A stretch of DNA of 64,000 nt from Actinomyces gaoshouyii (GCF_002072175.1 NZ_MVIV01000002.1:310001-374000), one strand, 5' to 3'. Counted from the first letter of the stretch, positions 20,199 through 29,937 are shown. Numbers and translations: made by a program. The notes: a model not told the origin generated them from the letters alone.

Positions 20199-20561
20199 CT
20201 ACTTCCAGCGCAGCAGGCCGAGGAAGCCGACCATCATAATGATGAAGCCGATGTAGAGGTTCCCATTGGACAGCCAGTCGGCGGCGTGGTGGCTGAGGAA
20301 GTACGGCAGTGGGTACTTCCCCTTGAACAGGTAGGTCACCACGACCCACAGGAGCCCGATGACCATGAGCGCGACCATCGACGGCGCGTACCAGCTGGGG
20401 CTGCCGGTGCGCACTACCTTCTGGGGCACGCGGGACACGCGATTGGCCGCTGCGCGCGACTCCTCCTCGGCGGCCTTCGCCGCCTTGGCCGGGTTACCGG
20501 AGCGCTTGACGCTGCGCTTCGCGTCATCATCAGATTTCTTGAGCTTGTTCAGCAGGGCCAC
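20199..20561 (-). CDS. crgA: Cell division protein CrgA
   Basis: CrgA is a small actinobacterial membrane protein that interacts with FtsZ, FtsQ, FtsI and PBPs at the septum. The 120-residue protein has a charged N-terminus, then SPSWYAPSMVALMVIGLLWV (first helix, about 54-77) and NLYIGFIIMMVGFLGLLRWK (second helix at the C-terminus), as in the family. A GTG start at 20561 is preceded by GGAGGAG. It is transcribed alone, near the pknB-fhaA operon as in other actinobacteria. Confidence 0.95.
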   Translation of the reverse strand: MALLNKLKKSDDDAKRSVKRSGNPAKAAKAAEEESRAAANRVSRVPQKVVRTGSPSWYAPSMVALMVIGLLWVVVTYLFKGKYPLPYFLSHHAADWLSNGNLYIGFIIMMVGFLGLLRWK

Positions 20562-20780
20562 GCGGGCCTCCTCCTAGCATGACGAGCCTGGGGAAGGGCT
20601 CGTGTGCGGGTACTAAAACGCTCCTAGCCTAGGGCATGGGCGGCGGCGAGCGAGAGATGGGACTGTGATCACGCTTGCCCCTACAGGCAGGGACGACGCC
20701 CTAGACTGGCGGCCGAGCGGCGGGCAGGCTATCAGTCCCGCCACAACCCTGGGGAAAGTCCTGCGGAAGACGGAGTGCGG

Positions 20781-21545
20781 ATGACCACCATGAGGCACGG
20801 CGGCGCGGCGGCGCGCAAGAAGCACTCGGCACTCGACATCATGATCACCGGTGTCGGCGAGATCCTCATCACCGTGGGCCTCGTCATCGTCCTCTTCCTC
20901 ACCTGGCAGCTGTGGTGGACGAGCCTGGACGCCCAGGAGGAGGCCGCCGCCACGCGCTACGCCTTCGAGAGCCAGCAGGTCGACTCCCCCAAGACCGAGG
21001 GCATCAAGCACTATGACGCCCCGCCCGCCTTCACCCCCGTCGGCAACGGGGAGACCATCGGCATGCTCATCGTCCCCAAGTGGTACGGCAAGACGAACAA
21101 CAACATGCCCATCCTGGAGGGCACCGCCGCGGACATCCTCGACTCCGCCGTCGCCGGCCACTATCCCGAGACCCAGCAGGTGGGCGATATCGGCAACTTC
21201 GCCCTCGCCGGCCACCGGCGCACCTCCGGCAACTCCTTCCGGCGCATCGATCTCCTCGAGTCCGGCGACGAGGTGGTGGTGGCCACTAAGGACACCTGGT
21301 ACGTCTACACCGTCACCGAGCACGAGATCGTGGCCCCGAGCGTCGTCGAGGTCATCGCGCCGGTGCCCCACCACCCCGAGATCGCGGCCACCGATCGCAT
21401 GCTCACCCTGACCACCTGCCACTCGCTGACAGTCGGCGAGTGGGGCAATGACCACCGGTGGATCACCTACGCGAAGTTCTCCTACTGGATGCCCCGCTCC
21501 GAGGGCCGCCCGGCCTCGGTCCTCAACGACCTGGAGGTCAACTGA
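20781..21545 (+). CDS. Class E sortase
   Basis: Sortases are membrane-anchored transpeptidases that attach proteins to the cell wall. The 254-residue protein has an N-terminal membrane helix (about 22-46) and a sortase domain. The catalytic histidine is in FALAGHRRT (about 138), the cysteine in TLTTCHSLT (about 212) and the arginine in NDHRWITY (about 225). TLTTC with class E type spacing is typical of actinobacterial SrtE. I prefer ATG 20781 (GGAG 5 nt upstream) over GTG 20775, which lies within that ribosome site. The stop overlaps the next ATG by 1 bp. Confidence 0.92.
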   Translation: MTTMRHGGAAARKKHSALDIMITGVGEILITVGLVIVLFLTWQLWWTSLDAQEEAAATRYAFESQQVDSPKTEGIKHYDAPPAFTPVGNGETIGMLIVPKWYGKTNNNMPILEGTAADILDSAVAGHYPETQQVGDIGNFALAGHRRTSGNSFRRIDLLESGDEVVVATKDTWYVYTVTEHEIVAPSVVEVIAPVPHHPEIAATDRMLTLTTCHSLTVGEWGNDHRWITYAKFSYWMPRSEGRPASVLNDLEVN

Positions 21546-21700
21546 TGTACGGATTGATCTGGCGCCGCCTGCCCGGACCGGTGTGGCTGCGCCTCATTGA
21601 GGCACTCGTCCTCGCTGCACTCGTGGTCCTCGGGTTGTTCGAGTTCGTCTTCCCGTGGGCCAACGAGACCTTCCACCTCTCTGGCGAGGCCACCGTATGA
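21545..21700 (+). CDS. Small single-helix membrane protein downstream of sortase
   Basis: This 51-residue protein (beginning MYGLIWRRLPGPVWLRLIE) has one membrane helix at about 17-38 and a short outer tail. Its start overlaps the sortase stop by one base, so it is coupled to it. Small proteins of this type follow class E sortases in many actinobacteria; their function is not known. Confidence 0.85.
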   Translation: MYGLIWRRLPGPVWLRLIEALVLAALVVLGLFEFVFPWANETFHLSGEATV

Positions 21701-21741
21701 CCGAGCATCCGCCCTCGGCCTCGCGCCCCGCCGCCCTATAG
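21697..21741 (+). pseudogene. 14-codon ATGA-coupled ORF, possible remnant
   Basis: An ATG overlapping the previous stop (ATGA) opens a frame of only 14 codons (MTEHPPSASRPAAL) ending at TAG 21739-21741. Such overlap normally marks the next gene in an operon. Here the frame stops 15 bp before the dispersed repeat copy 2. It may be the start of a lost downstream gene, or chance. Confidence 0.3.
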
Positions 21742-21755
21742 CCCCTCCTTACATG

Positions 21756-22001
21756 CGAGACCGGTCGATATCAGGATCGAGACCGGTTCGGAAGGAGTGG
21801 GTGGTAGCGCTGTCGGGGCGCGTGTTCAGCAAGGATGGCGGCGTTATCCACCGGAGTCGCGCTTTCAACGCACCCTTCGGTGCTCACGGCACCGGTGCGC
21901 GCAGCACCCGTCGACGAGGACGATGCTCGGCGGGAGGGCGGCCGGTTCGCAATCTCGCCGTACTGATCGACCGGTCTCGGTGCCGTTTTCGACCGGTCTC
22001 G
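21756..22001. repeat. 22-bp-phased ACCGGT element, copy 2 (distant inverted pair)
   Basis: The left arm (21756-21789) has two CGAGACCGGT units 22 bp apart around GATATCAGGAT. The right arm (21967-22001) has two units in reverse orientation at the same spacing. About 177 bp without a gene lie between them. The whole 315-bp gap between the sortase operon and pknB is thus filled by this element and its spacer. Confidence 0.82.
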
Positions 22002-22016
22002 GCGATAAGGAGGGGG

Positions 22017-23876
22017 TCAGCCGCCGGTTGGGGACGTGGTTTGGGTCGATGAAGGCTTCCCGCTCGGCTTCGGGGCGGGCGTTGTTGGCGCGGGCTGGTA
22101 GTCGAACCTCTTGTAGTCGATGGTGATCTGGGAACCGGCCTCCACCGAGCTGCCCGGCGCGGGCGAGGTCCCCGTGACCTCGCTGCTGTCCTTCTTGGCC
22201 TGGTCGGAGGTCTTCTCCGTGGTCGGACTGTTGACATTATAGGTCAGGCCCGCGTCCTGAAGGGCCGACTGCGCCTGCTCCAGCGTCATGCCCTTGACAT
22301 CGGGAACGGTGACCCGGCCGGTGGACAGCACGAGCGAGACAGTGGTGCCGCGCTGCACGGAGGTCCGTGCCACCGGATCAGTGCGGATAACCTTGTCCTT
22401 GCCCACTTCCGCGGAGTCCTCCGAGGTGGAGGTTCCCACCTTCAGACCCGCCTTCTCCAGGGCCTCGCGCGCCTCCTCCTGGGTCTTGCCGGAGACATCG
22501 GGGACATCCACCATGGCCGTGCCGAGCGAGTACTGAACTGTCACCGTGGAGCCGGGAGCCGCATCCGTGCCCGCAGCGGGGTCGGTGGATGCCGCGCGGC
22601 CCGAGGGAATCGTGTCAGAGGCGACGTCGTCGCCCTTGGCGTAGACCAGGCCGACGGACTCGATCGCCGCCTTGGCCTCCTGCTCCGATTTGCCCGTGAC
22701 ATCCGGGACGGCGACGGTGGTCGGCGTCGGCGAGGCGGTCGGCTTGGGATCGGCCCCGCCGAGGATCCCCGAGCTGACCGCCCATACGCCCAACCCGGCC
22801 GCGACGAGGAGCGCCGCGATGAGCAGCCATAGGCCGAGACGGTTCTTGGACTCGCGCTGGTCATCCTCCTCGACGGGCATGGGCAGGGGCTGGCGGGCCG
22901 CAGGGGGCGGCGGGGCGGGCGTCTCGGGGTGAGCGGGGCTGAAGGCGTCGGCCTGCTGCGGGAGCGTTGTCGTCGGAGCGGCGGCCCAGGCGGAGGCCGC
23001 GGGCGCGGACACGGCACTGCCCCGCTGCGCGGCCAGGAGGTCGGTGCGCATGTGGGCGGCATCCCCGTAGCGGTCATCGCGGCGCTTGGCCAACGCCTTG
23101 AGGACCACCCGGTCGATCGCCTCCGGGATATCGGCGGCAATCGACGACGGCGGCTTGGGCACCTCCCGCACATGCTGGTAGGCGATGGCCACAGCGGAGT
23201 CGCCTGTGAACGGCGGTTGGCCGGTGAGGAGCTCGTAGAGGAGACAGCCGGTGGAGTAGAGGTCCGAGCGGGCGTCCACGACCTCCCCGCGGGCCTGCTC
23301 GGGGGACAGGTACTGGGCGGTCCCGACGACGGCGTGCTGCTGGGTGACGGTCGCCGCGGAGTCCTCGATGGCGCGGGCGATGCCGAAATCCATGACCTTC
23401 ACCGCGCCGGTGGAGGTGATCATGATGTTCCCGGGCTTGATGTCCCGGTGGACGATGCCGGCGTGGTGGGAGTACTCCAGGGCGTCGAGCACGCCGGTGA
23501 CGATCTCGACCGCTTCGGGGATCGGGACGGCCTCGCCGTCGCCCAGGAGCTCGCGGACCGTATGGCCCTCCACGTACTCCATGACGATATACGGGACGGT
23601 GCGGCTCGTCCCGTCCGGCTGGACGAGGGCCTCCTCGCCGGAGTCGTAGACGGCGACGATCGAGGGATGGTTGAGCGCGGCGGCGGATTGGGCCTCGCGC
23701 TGGAAGCGGGTCTGGAACGTGGAGTCGCTGGCCAGGTCCGAGCGCAGGAGCTTGATGGCGATGACGCGGTTGAGGCGCCGGTCGTACCCGAGGTGCACCT
23801 CCGCCATGCCACCACGGCCGATGAGGTCACGGATCTCGTAGCGTCCGGCCAGGATCGCGGGGAACGTGTCGGTCAC
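22017..23876 (-). CDS. pknB: Serine/threonine protein kinase PknB with PASTA domains
   Basis: PknB senses peptidoglycan fragments and phosphorylates cell-wall and division proteins. The 619-residue protein has a kinase domain (about 10-275) with GRGGMAEVHLG, the ATP-binding lysine in IAIKLL, the catalytic loop HRDIKPGNIM and DFGIA. A Pro-rich juxtamembrane stretch and one membrane helix (about 347-370) follow. Four extracellular PASTA repeats (about 385-600) are seen from recurring VPDVTGK/VPDVSGKTQEEA/VPDVKGMTLEQA motifs. It is the last gene of the seven-gene operon and overlaps pknA by 4 bp. Confidence 0.96.
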   Translation of the reverse strand: MTDTFPAILAGRYEIRDLIGRGGMAEVHLGYDRRLNRVIAIKLLRSDLASDSTFQTRFQREAQSAAALNHPSIVAVYDSGEEALVQPDGTSRTVPYIVMEYVEGHTVRELLGDGEAVPIPEAVEIVTGVLDALEYSHHAGIVHRDIKPGNIMITSTGAVKVMDFGIARAIEDSAATVTQQHAVVGTAQYLSPEQARGEVVDARSDLYSTGCLLYELLTGQPPFTGDSAVAIAYQHVREVPKPPSSIAADIPEAIDRVVLKALAKRRDDRYGDAAHMRTDLLAAQRGSAVSAPAASAWAAAPTTTLPQQADAFSPAHPETPAPPPPAARQPLPMPVEEDDQRESKNRLGLWLLIAALLVAAGLGVWAVSSGILGGADPKPTASPTPTTVAVPDVTGKSEQEAKAAIESVGLVYAKGDDVASDTIPSGRAASTDPAAGTDAAPGSTVTVQYSLGTAMVDVPDVSGKTQEEAREALEKAGLKVGTSTSEDSAEVGKDKVIRTDPVARTSVQRGTTVSLVLSTGRVTVPDVKGMTLEQAQSALQDAGLTYNVNSPTTEKTSDQAKKDSSEVTGTSPAPGSSVEAGSQITIDYKRFDYQPAPTTPAPKPSGKPSSTQTTSPTGG

Positions 23877-25357
23877 GGTGCCTCCTTGACTGAGGTGACG
23901 GGCACTGGGGCGGGGAAGCCGGAGGCCTGCGCGATCAACTCTGAGCCTGCTTCGCTCAGGGCTCCGGCGGTGGTGGGCGGTTGAGGGGCGGCGTCCGTCG
24001 TGCCCGGTTGCGCTGAGGCTAGGGTACTCATGAGCGCCACGACGGCGGCAATGAGGATGAGCACTGCTCCGGCGAGCATGAGCAGAGCTGAGACGGACAG
24101 GCTGCTCAGGAGCGGCAGGCCGAGGCGGCCCCGACCCGAGCTGCGGCGGGGGCGACGAGCATCACGCGCACGGTGGGACACCGGCAGGGCCCGCATGCGC
24201 GAGCCGTGCGTGCTCCGGCGGGCGCTGTGGATCTCGGGTCGGCGCTCGGGCCAGCGTTCGGGCGCTGTCTCGACGATCGCGGCGGCCCACTCCGCGGCAC
24301 TTGCCGACGCTCGCGGGCGCTCGGCAGCCTTCGATGGCTTCGAGGACGTCGGCACGGCGCTCTGCCCGTCAGTGGCGGCACTGGCCGGAGAGAAGCTGGA
24401 GGACGCGGAAGCCCGGCCTCTGCCCGCTGCGCCGGTGCCGATGGCGCCACCGGCAGTGGGGGCGGCGCCCGACCCCCGGGCCGACCTGCCTGTTGAGGCC
24501 CAGGCGAGGCTGTCCTCGGGATCCCAGTGCTCCTCCGGCAGGTGGATGACGATCCGATCGAGGCGCCGGGCGAGCTCGCGAGCCGAGGCAGGCCGATCGG
24601 CGGGCTTCTTGGCCAGGAGTTCCATGACGACCTGGCGGACCTCGGGGGGCACGCTCTTGGGCATCGGCGGCACGGGCTCGTTGACATGCGCGAAGGCGAT
24701 GTCCACCTGAGTGGACCCGGTGAAGGGGCGGCGGCCCACGAGAGCCTCGTAGGCGATGATCCCCAGGGCGTAGAGGTCGCCGGAGGGCTGGGCGGCATTG
24801 CCCATGGCCTGCTCGGGCGCCAGGTACTGGGCGGTGCCCATGACCATGCCGGTGGCGGTCATGGGCCGCTGGTGGGGGCCGGTGGAGATCCCGAAGTCGG
24901 TGAGCTTGGCCAGGCCCTCCCGGTTGATGAGGATGTTGGAGGGCTTGACATCGCGGTGGACGACGCCGGAGTCGTGGACCACCTGGAGGGCGCGGGCCAC
25001 CTGCGCGAGGATCGGCAGGATCTCCGCGGGCGCCATCGTGCCCTTCTCCTCCAGGATGTCGGACAGGGCGCGGCCCTGCACGAGCTCCATGATGATCCAG
25101 CCCGAGCCCTTGCGCTCCCCGAAGTCCAGGACGACGGCGAGGTTGGGGTGGCGCAGTCCCCGGGAGTTGGCGGCCTCCGCCCTCAGGCGGGACAGAAAGA
25201 TCTCATCCCCGGTGAGCTCGGGGCGGAGGATCTTGGCGGCGACGATCCGACCTGAGTTGAGATCGGTGGCGCGCCAGACCTCCCCCATGCCGCCCAGGGC
25301 GATGCGCTCCAGGAGCTGATAGCGGCCCTGGAGCTCGAGCCCCACCTGTGGGATCAC
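23873..25357 (-). CDS. pknA: Serine/threonine protein kinase PknA
   Basis: The 494-residue protein has a complete kinase domain (about 10-275): ALGGMGEVWRA, the lysine in VAAKIL, HRDVKPSNIL and LTDFGIS. A disordered Ala/Ser/Arg-rich stretch and one membrane helix near 430-455 follow, with a short outer tail and no PASTA repeats. This is the actinobacterial PknA layout. PknA phosphorylates division proteins and acts with PknB. The ATGA-type overlaps with pbpA upstream and pknB downstream (4 bp each) show tight coupling. Confidence 0.95.
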   Translation of the reverse strand: MIPQVGLELQGRYQLLERIALGGMGEVWRATDLNSGRIVAAKILRPELTGDEIFLSRLRAEAANSRGLRHPNLAVVLDFGERKGSGWIIMELVQGRALSDILEEKGTMAPAEILPILAQVARALQVVHDSGVVHRDVKPSNILINREGLAKLTDFGISTGPHQRPMTATGMVMGTAQYLAPEQAMGNAAQPSGDLYALGIIAYEALVGRRPFTGSTQVDIAFAHVNEPVPPMPKSVPPEVRQVVMELLAKKPADRPASARELARRLDRIVIHLPEEHWDPEDSLAWASTGRSARGSGAAPTAGGAIGTGAAGRGRASASSSFSPASAATDGQSAVPTSSKPSKAAERPRASASAAEWAAAIVETAPERWPERRPEIHSARRSTHGSRMRALPVSHRARDARRPRRSSGRGRLGLPLLSSLSVSALLMLAGAVLILIAAVVALMSTLASAQPGTTDAAPQPPTTAGALSEAGSELIAQASGFPAPVPVTSVKEAP

Positions 25358-26847
25358 TGGTTCACCGCCGCGTCGATGACGGCGGCCGCGATCGGCCCCG
25401 CCTCCGAACCACCGGTGGCGGTGGGTGAGGTCTGCTGGCCGCCGTCGATCACCACGGCCAGGGCGATGGATGGTTTGTTGATGTCCGTGCCGGCGAAGCC
25501 GACGAACCAGGTGACAGGGCCGCCCTCGTCGGAGCCGGTCTCCGCGGTGCCGGTCTTGCCGGCGACCTGCACGCCGGCGACCTGCGCGGTGGTCCCGGTG
25601 CCGGAGGAGACGGCGTCCTGCATGAGGCCGGCGAGGGTCTTGGCGGTCTTGGCGTCGATCGGGGTGCGGGCGACCTCGGGGCCCGTCGTCGAGACAACGG
25701 ACAGATCGGCGTCCAGGGTGCGGGAGACCAGGTACGGCTTCATCTGCTTGCCGTCATTGGCGACCGTGGCGGCCACCTGCGCCATCTGGAGGGGGGTGAC
25801 GCGCACGGACTGCTGGCCGATCCCCGCCATGGCGGTCTCCGCGGCGGAGGAATTGGCCGGGTAGGTGGAGGCCGTCACCGGCAGGGGGAAGTCGTCCTTC
25901 GTGCCGAAGCCCCAGGCCTCGGCCTCCTTGGCCAGGGAGTCATCGCCCACGTCCATGGCGAGCTGGGCGAAGGGCGTGTTGCAGGACTGCGCGAAGGCCG
26001 TGGACAGGGTCGCGGTGCCGTTGCCGCAGGACTCGCCCCGGTAGTTGGACAGCGAGTGGTTCGTGCCGGGCAGCGTGATCGAGTCCGGGGCGTCGAGGGA
26101 GGTGGAGGTGGTGACCTTGCCGGCGCGCAGCGCGGCCGAGGTGGTGAGGATCTTGAAGGTCGAGCCCGGGGGGTAGAGATCGCCGCCGGTCGCCCGGTTG
26201 ACCAGTGGCTTGCCGGGGTCGGCAGAGTACTGGTCCCAGGCGGCGGATACGGTGGCGGCGTCGTGGGAGGCCAGTACATTGGGGTCGAAGGACGGGGAGG
26301 AGACGAGCGCCAGGACCGCCCCGGTGGACGGATCGAGCGCGACGACCGCGCCGCGCCTGCCCCCCAGCGCGTTCGAGGCGGCCTGCTGGGCCTGGGCGTT
26401 GATGGTCAGGTCCACCGACCCCCCTTCCTGGGAGGTGCCGGTGATGAGGGCCTTCACCCGCGAGGAGAACAGGGAGGGGTCATCCCCGTTGAGCACCTCG
26501 TTCTCGGACTTCTCCATGCCGGTCAGTTCGGAGCGGATCGGCGAGGAGTAGCCGGTCACCTGCGCGTAGAGCGAGCCGGAGGAGTAGATGCGCTGGTAGG
26601 AGTAGACGTCGTCGGAGGGCTGCGAGGAGGCCACGGGGGAACCGGCCACGAGGATCTGGCCGCGATGGGCCCCGAAGGCGGCGAAGGCCGCGCGCTGGTT
26701 GCGCCGGTCGGTGGTCAGACTGCCCTCGGAGGACTCCGATTCCCACAGCGCGGGGCGCGCGAAGCCCTGCACGCTGGTCACGGACACGGCCAGTGCGAGG
26801 AACATGATGGTCACGAGCATGGCGACCTGGTGGATCTGGCGGTTCAT
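25354..26847 (-). CDS. pbpA: Penicillin-binding protein PbpA (class B transpeptidase)
   Basis: PbpA cross-links peptidoglycan and works with the RodA/FtsW partner encoded just upstream. The 497-residue protein has an N-terminal membrane anchor (about 8-28), a dimerisation domain, and a transpeptidase domain. Active-site motifs are all present: STFK (about 228-231, the acylated serine), SCN (about 288) and KTGTAE (about 430). Overlaps of 4 bp on both sides fit the conserved operon. Confidence 0.95.
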   Translation of the reverse strand: MNRQIHQVAMLVTIMFLALAVSVTSVQGFARPALWESESSEGSLTTDRRNQRAAFAAFGAHRGQILVAGSPVASSQPSDDVYSYQRIYSSGSLYAQVTGYSSPIRSELTGMEKSENEVLNGDDPSLFSSRVKALITGTSQEGGSVDLTINAQAQQAASNALGGRRGAVVALDPSTGAVLALVSSPSFDPNVLASHDAATVSAAWDQYSADPGKPLVNRATGGDLYPPGSTFKILTTSAALRAGKVTTSTSLDAPDSITLPGTNHSLSNYRGESCGNGTATLSTAFAQSCNTPFAQLAMDVGDDSLAKEAEAWGFGTKDDFPLPVTASTYPANSSAAETAMAGIGQQSVRVTPLQMAQVAATVANDGKQMKPYLVSRTLDADLSVVSTTGPEVARTPIDAKTAKTLAGLMQDAVSSGTGTTAQVAGVQVAGKTGTAETGSDEGGPVTWFVGFAGTDINKPSIALAVVIDGGQQTSPTATGGSEAGPIAAAVIDAAVNQ

Positions 26848-28478
26848 GGCTGGAGTCCCTCCACTCTCGGCGTCCTCTGGGGAGCCGTACCGGTCGGGGC
26901 GCTGCCCTGCTGCTTGCTCACGCCGTCGGGCGGAGTGTCGATGGTGATGTCCGGATCCTCGTCGAAGGAACGGCCTGTGCCCGACGGCGTGCCGGCCGGG
27001 CCGTCCGCACCGTGCATCTCATCGAAGTCGAAATCGGGGTCGAGGACGAGCTTGCGCAGGCCCACCGGCAACTCGGCGGTGTCGATGATGCGCGGCGCCG
27101 TCGATGGCGGTCGGCGGGCGGCATCGGATAGGCGCATGAGGAGCGCGAGGATCACCCAGTTCGCCACCAGGGAGGAACCGCCGTAGGCCAGGAACGGCAT
27201 CGTCAGCCCCGTCAGCGGTATGAGGCGGGTGACGCCGCCGACGACGACGAAGACCTGCAGCGCGATCGTGAAGGACAGGCCGGTGGCCAGGAGCTTGCCG
27301 AAGCCGTCGCGCAGGCTCATGGCGGTGCGCAGGCCGCGCTCGATGAGCACGATGTACAGCACGAGGATCGCCAGGATGCCGGTCAGGCCCAGCTCCTCGC
27401 CGATGGAGGAGACGATGAAGTCGGAGTTCGCGAAGGGCACGAGCGTGGGGTAGCCCTTGCCCCAGCCCGAGCCCGTCAGCCCGCCCGAGGCCATCCCGAA
27501 CAGGGCGTCGGGCAACTGGCGCGACGAGTGCTCGTAGACGTCCCGGTCCATGGCGTGCAGCCAGTTCTGGATGCGCGCCTGCACGTGGGACAGGTGCGTG
27601 GCGGCGAACCAGGCGGCGGGCACGAACAGGCCGGCGCCGATGAGCAGCCAGGAGGGCCGGTCCGTGGCCACGTACAGGGTGACGACGAACAGCCCGAACA
27701 GGAGCAGGGAGGTGCCCAGGTCGCTCTGGGCGACGAGCACCATGATGCTAACCCCCCACACGATGAGCAGCGGCACGAGGTGGCGGGCCCGGGGCAGATT
27801 GATCCCCATGACCCGGCGCCCCGCCAGGGCGAGGTTGTCGCGGTTGGCCACGAGGAAGGAGGCGAAGAAGACCGCGAGGAGCACCTTGGTGAGCTCGGCC
27901 GGCTGGAAGGACATGGGGCCGAGCCGGATCCAGATCCTCGCGCCGTTGATCTGCACGCCCAGGAATGGGATGAACGGCAGGATGAGGAAGACCAGGCCCG
28001 CGACCATCGCCGACCAGTCCCACCGGCGCAGGACGCGGTAGTCGGGGATCATGAGCACCGCGCAGAACAGGGCGATGCCCAGGCCCGTCCAGATCGCCTG
28101 GCGCGGCCCGACGTAGTACTGCCAGGCCTCGAGGATCTTGTAGGACATGTCGAGACGGGAGATCATCGCCAGGCCGATGCCGTTGAGCGCGATGGCGGTG
28201 GGCAGGATGACGGGGTCGGCCCAAGGGGCTTTCCACCGCACCCACAGGTGCACGATGATGCCGATGAGCACGAGGGCCCCGCCGAGCAGGAGGGCCTGGG
28301 CCGGGGAGGCGCCGGTGCGGTTGAGGGCGGTGAGGACGAAGCCACTCAGGCCGATGATGACGGCGACGACGATGAGCGCGGCCTCCGCCCAGCGTCCCGT
28401 GGTGCGTCGCGCGCCCAGGGGGCTGGCGGGGGGCGCGCTCATCGGTTGGCTCTCGGGCCCGCGGGATCGGAAGCGCAC
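26844..28478 (-). CDS. rodA: FtsW/RodA/SpoVE-family glycan polymerase
   Basis: SEDS proteins polymerise lipid II into glycan strands together with a class B PBP. The 544-residue protein has about ten membrane helices. Conserved SEDS segments include QSDLGTSLLLFGLF (carrying the catalytic-type aspartate), GSGWGKGYPTLVPFANSDFI and LTGLTMPFLAYGGSSLVAN. The C-terminal 100 residues are a cytoplasmic, acidic and disordered tail. It pairs with pbpA (4-bp overlap). FtsW and RodA cannot be told apart with certainty, but the operon context favours the RodA-type elongation member. Confidence 0.92.
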   Translation of the reverse strand: MRFRSRGPESQPMSAPPASPLGARRTTGRWAEAALIVVAVIIGLSGFVLTALNRTGASPAQALLLGGALVLIGIIVHLWVRWKAPWADPVILPTAIALNGIGLAMISRLDMSYKILEAWQYYVGPRQAIWTGLGIALFCAVLMIPDYRVLRRWDWSAMVAGLVFLILPFIPFLGVQINGARIWIRLGPMSFQPAELTKVLLAVFFASFLVANRDNLALAGRRVMGINLPRARHLVPLLIVWGVSIMVLVAQSDLGTSLLLFGLFVVTLYVATDRPSWLLIGAGLFVPAAWFAATHLSHVQARIQNWLHAMDRDVYEHSSRQLPDALFGMASGGLTGSGWGKGYPTLVPFANSDFIVSSIGEELGLTGILAILVLYIVLIERGLRTAMSLRDGFGKLLATGLSFTIALQVFVVVGGVTRLIPLTGLTMPFLAYGGSSLVANWVILALLMRLSDAARRPPSTAPRIIDTAELPVGLRKLVLDPDFDFDEMHGADGPAGTPSGTGRSFDEDPDITIDTPPDGVSKQQGSAPTGTAPQRTPRVEGLQP

Positions 28479-28482
28479 GTGA

Positions 28483-29937
28483 TCACCCCTGCGCGGTCGC
28501 CGATGGTGTGGGCGGGGCGGGGGGCGTGGCGCTGGGCGCGGGCGTCGCTGAGCCGCTGGCGGTGGGTGTCGCCGGGAGGACGGTCGCGGCGGTTACCGTC
28601 TGGGAGACGTAGGCGCGGGCCTCCTCCAGCGAGTCCTTGGCAACCGTGCCGGCGAGCCGGGACCGCATCTCCGCGGTGAGGGTGTCCACCGGTGGAACGT
28701 CATAGGTCTCGACGACGTGGCTCAGGTGGATGGGACCCACAGACTGCGGGATCCCCTGGTAGATGGCGATCTGTTCCTGACCGTTGGCCGGGGCGGTGGT
28801 CACGTAGTACTGCCGCTGCGTCCACATGTACCCCAGGTCGAGGGCCGCAGCCAGGGCGATGAACAGGATGAGGGAGGCGACCAGTGAGCGGCGGCTGCGA
28901 CGGCGCTGGGCCTCGGCGCGCTCGGCCTGCTTGGCGGCCTCCTCGGCGACGAGCTCGCGCTCGGAACGGCTGGCCTCCTTACCGGCCTTCGGATCGAGGC
29001 CCGCCACGAGGGCGGCGGCCTTGGCGGCCGGGGTGTCGGCGGAGCCCGGCGCGGGGCGCGCCGCGCTATCGGCGCCCTCGTCCTCCTCGCCCTCCTCCCC
29101 GGGCCCGGCGTCGGCCGGGGTTCCGGCGCTCTTGGCGCGGGCCGCGGCGGCCAGGGCGCGCCGGTTGGCGGCCGAGCCGACGACCTGGGCGTCGGACTGG
29201 GGCGACTCGTCGTCGTCGACGATATCGACGACGACGACGGTGACATTGTCCGGGCCGCCGGCGCGCAGTGCCAGATCGATGAGCTGGTCGGCGGCCATCC
29301 CCGGCTCGGGGATCGAGGTGAGGACCTCGCCGATAGTCTCAGCGGTGACCGGGCCGCACAGTCCGTCGGAGCACAGGAGCCAGCGGTCCCCGGGGACCGC
29401 CTCGCGGATCGATTCGTCGAGCTGGACGTCGCCCTCGGCGTCGCCCAGAACGCGCAGCAGGACGGAGCGCTGGGGGTGCCGGCGCGCCTGCTCGCGGGTG
29501 AGGCGGCCGGACTCCACGAGGTACTCCACGAAGGTGTGGTCGGTGGTGACCTGGGTGAACTCGCCGTCGCGCAGGAGGTAGGCGCGCGAGTCCCCGACGT
29601 GGACCATGGCGAGCTTGTTGCCGGAGCGCATGAGGCCCACGCAGGTGGTGCCCAGTCCTGACAGCTCGGGGTCGGAGGCGGAGCGGTCGATGAGTTCGGC
29701 ATGGGCGTCCTGAACCGCTGAGCGCAGGAGGCTGAGGAGCTCGCCGGCCTGGTGGGAGTCGGCGTCGAGGGGCGCCAGGTGCTCGATGGCGACCGCCGAG
29801 GCGATGTCCCCGCCGGCCGGGCCGCCCATGCCGTCGCACAGGACGCACAGGTGGGGGCCCGCGTAGGCGGAGTCCTGGTTGGACTGCCTCACGAGTCCGA
29901 TATCGCTCCGGGCGGCGTAGCGCAGGGAGATCGTCAT
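28483..29937 (-). CDS. pstP: PP2C-type Ser/Thr phosphatase PstP
   Basis: PstP removes phosphates placed by PknA and PknB. The ATG at 29937 overlaps fhaB by 4 bp and gives 484 residues; the frame stays open further upstream but that is antisense to nothing conserved. The PP2C domain (about 1-235) has VRQSNQDSAY, CDGMGGPAGGD, VHVGDSRAYL, CSDGLCG and GGPDNVTVVVVDI, which supply the metal-binding aspartates. A disordered linker, one membrane helix (about 345-365) and a Thr/Pro-rich outer tail follow. Four bases separate it from rodA. Confidence 0.95.
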   Translation of the reverse strand: MTISLRYAARSDIGLVRQSNQDSAYAGPHLCVLCDGMGGPAGGDIASAVAIEHLAPLDADSHQAGELLSLLRSAVQDAHAELIDRSASDPELSGLGTTCVGLMRSGNKLAMVHVGDSRAYLLRDGEFTQVTTDHTFVEYLVESGRLTREQARRHPQRSVLLRVLGDAEGDVQLDESIREAVPGDRWLLCSDGLCGPVTAETIGEVLTSIPEPGMAADQLIDLALRAGGPDNVTVVVVDIVDDDESPQSDAQVVGSAANRRALAAAARAKSAGTPADAGPGEEGEEDEGADSAARPAPGSADTPAAKAAALVAGLDPKAGKEASRSERELVAEEAAKQAERAEAQRRRSRRSLVASLILFIALAAALDLGYMWTQRQYYVTTAPANGQEQIAIYQGIPQSVGPIHLSHVVETYDVPPVDTLTAEMRSRLAGTVAKDSLEEARAYVSQTVTAATVLPATPTASGSATPAPSATPPAPPTPSATAQG

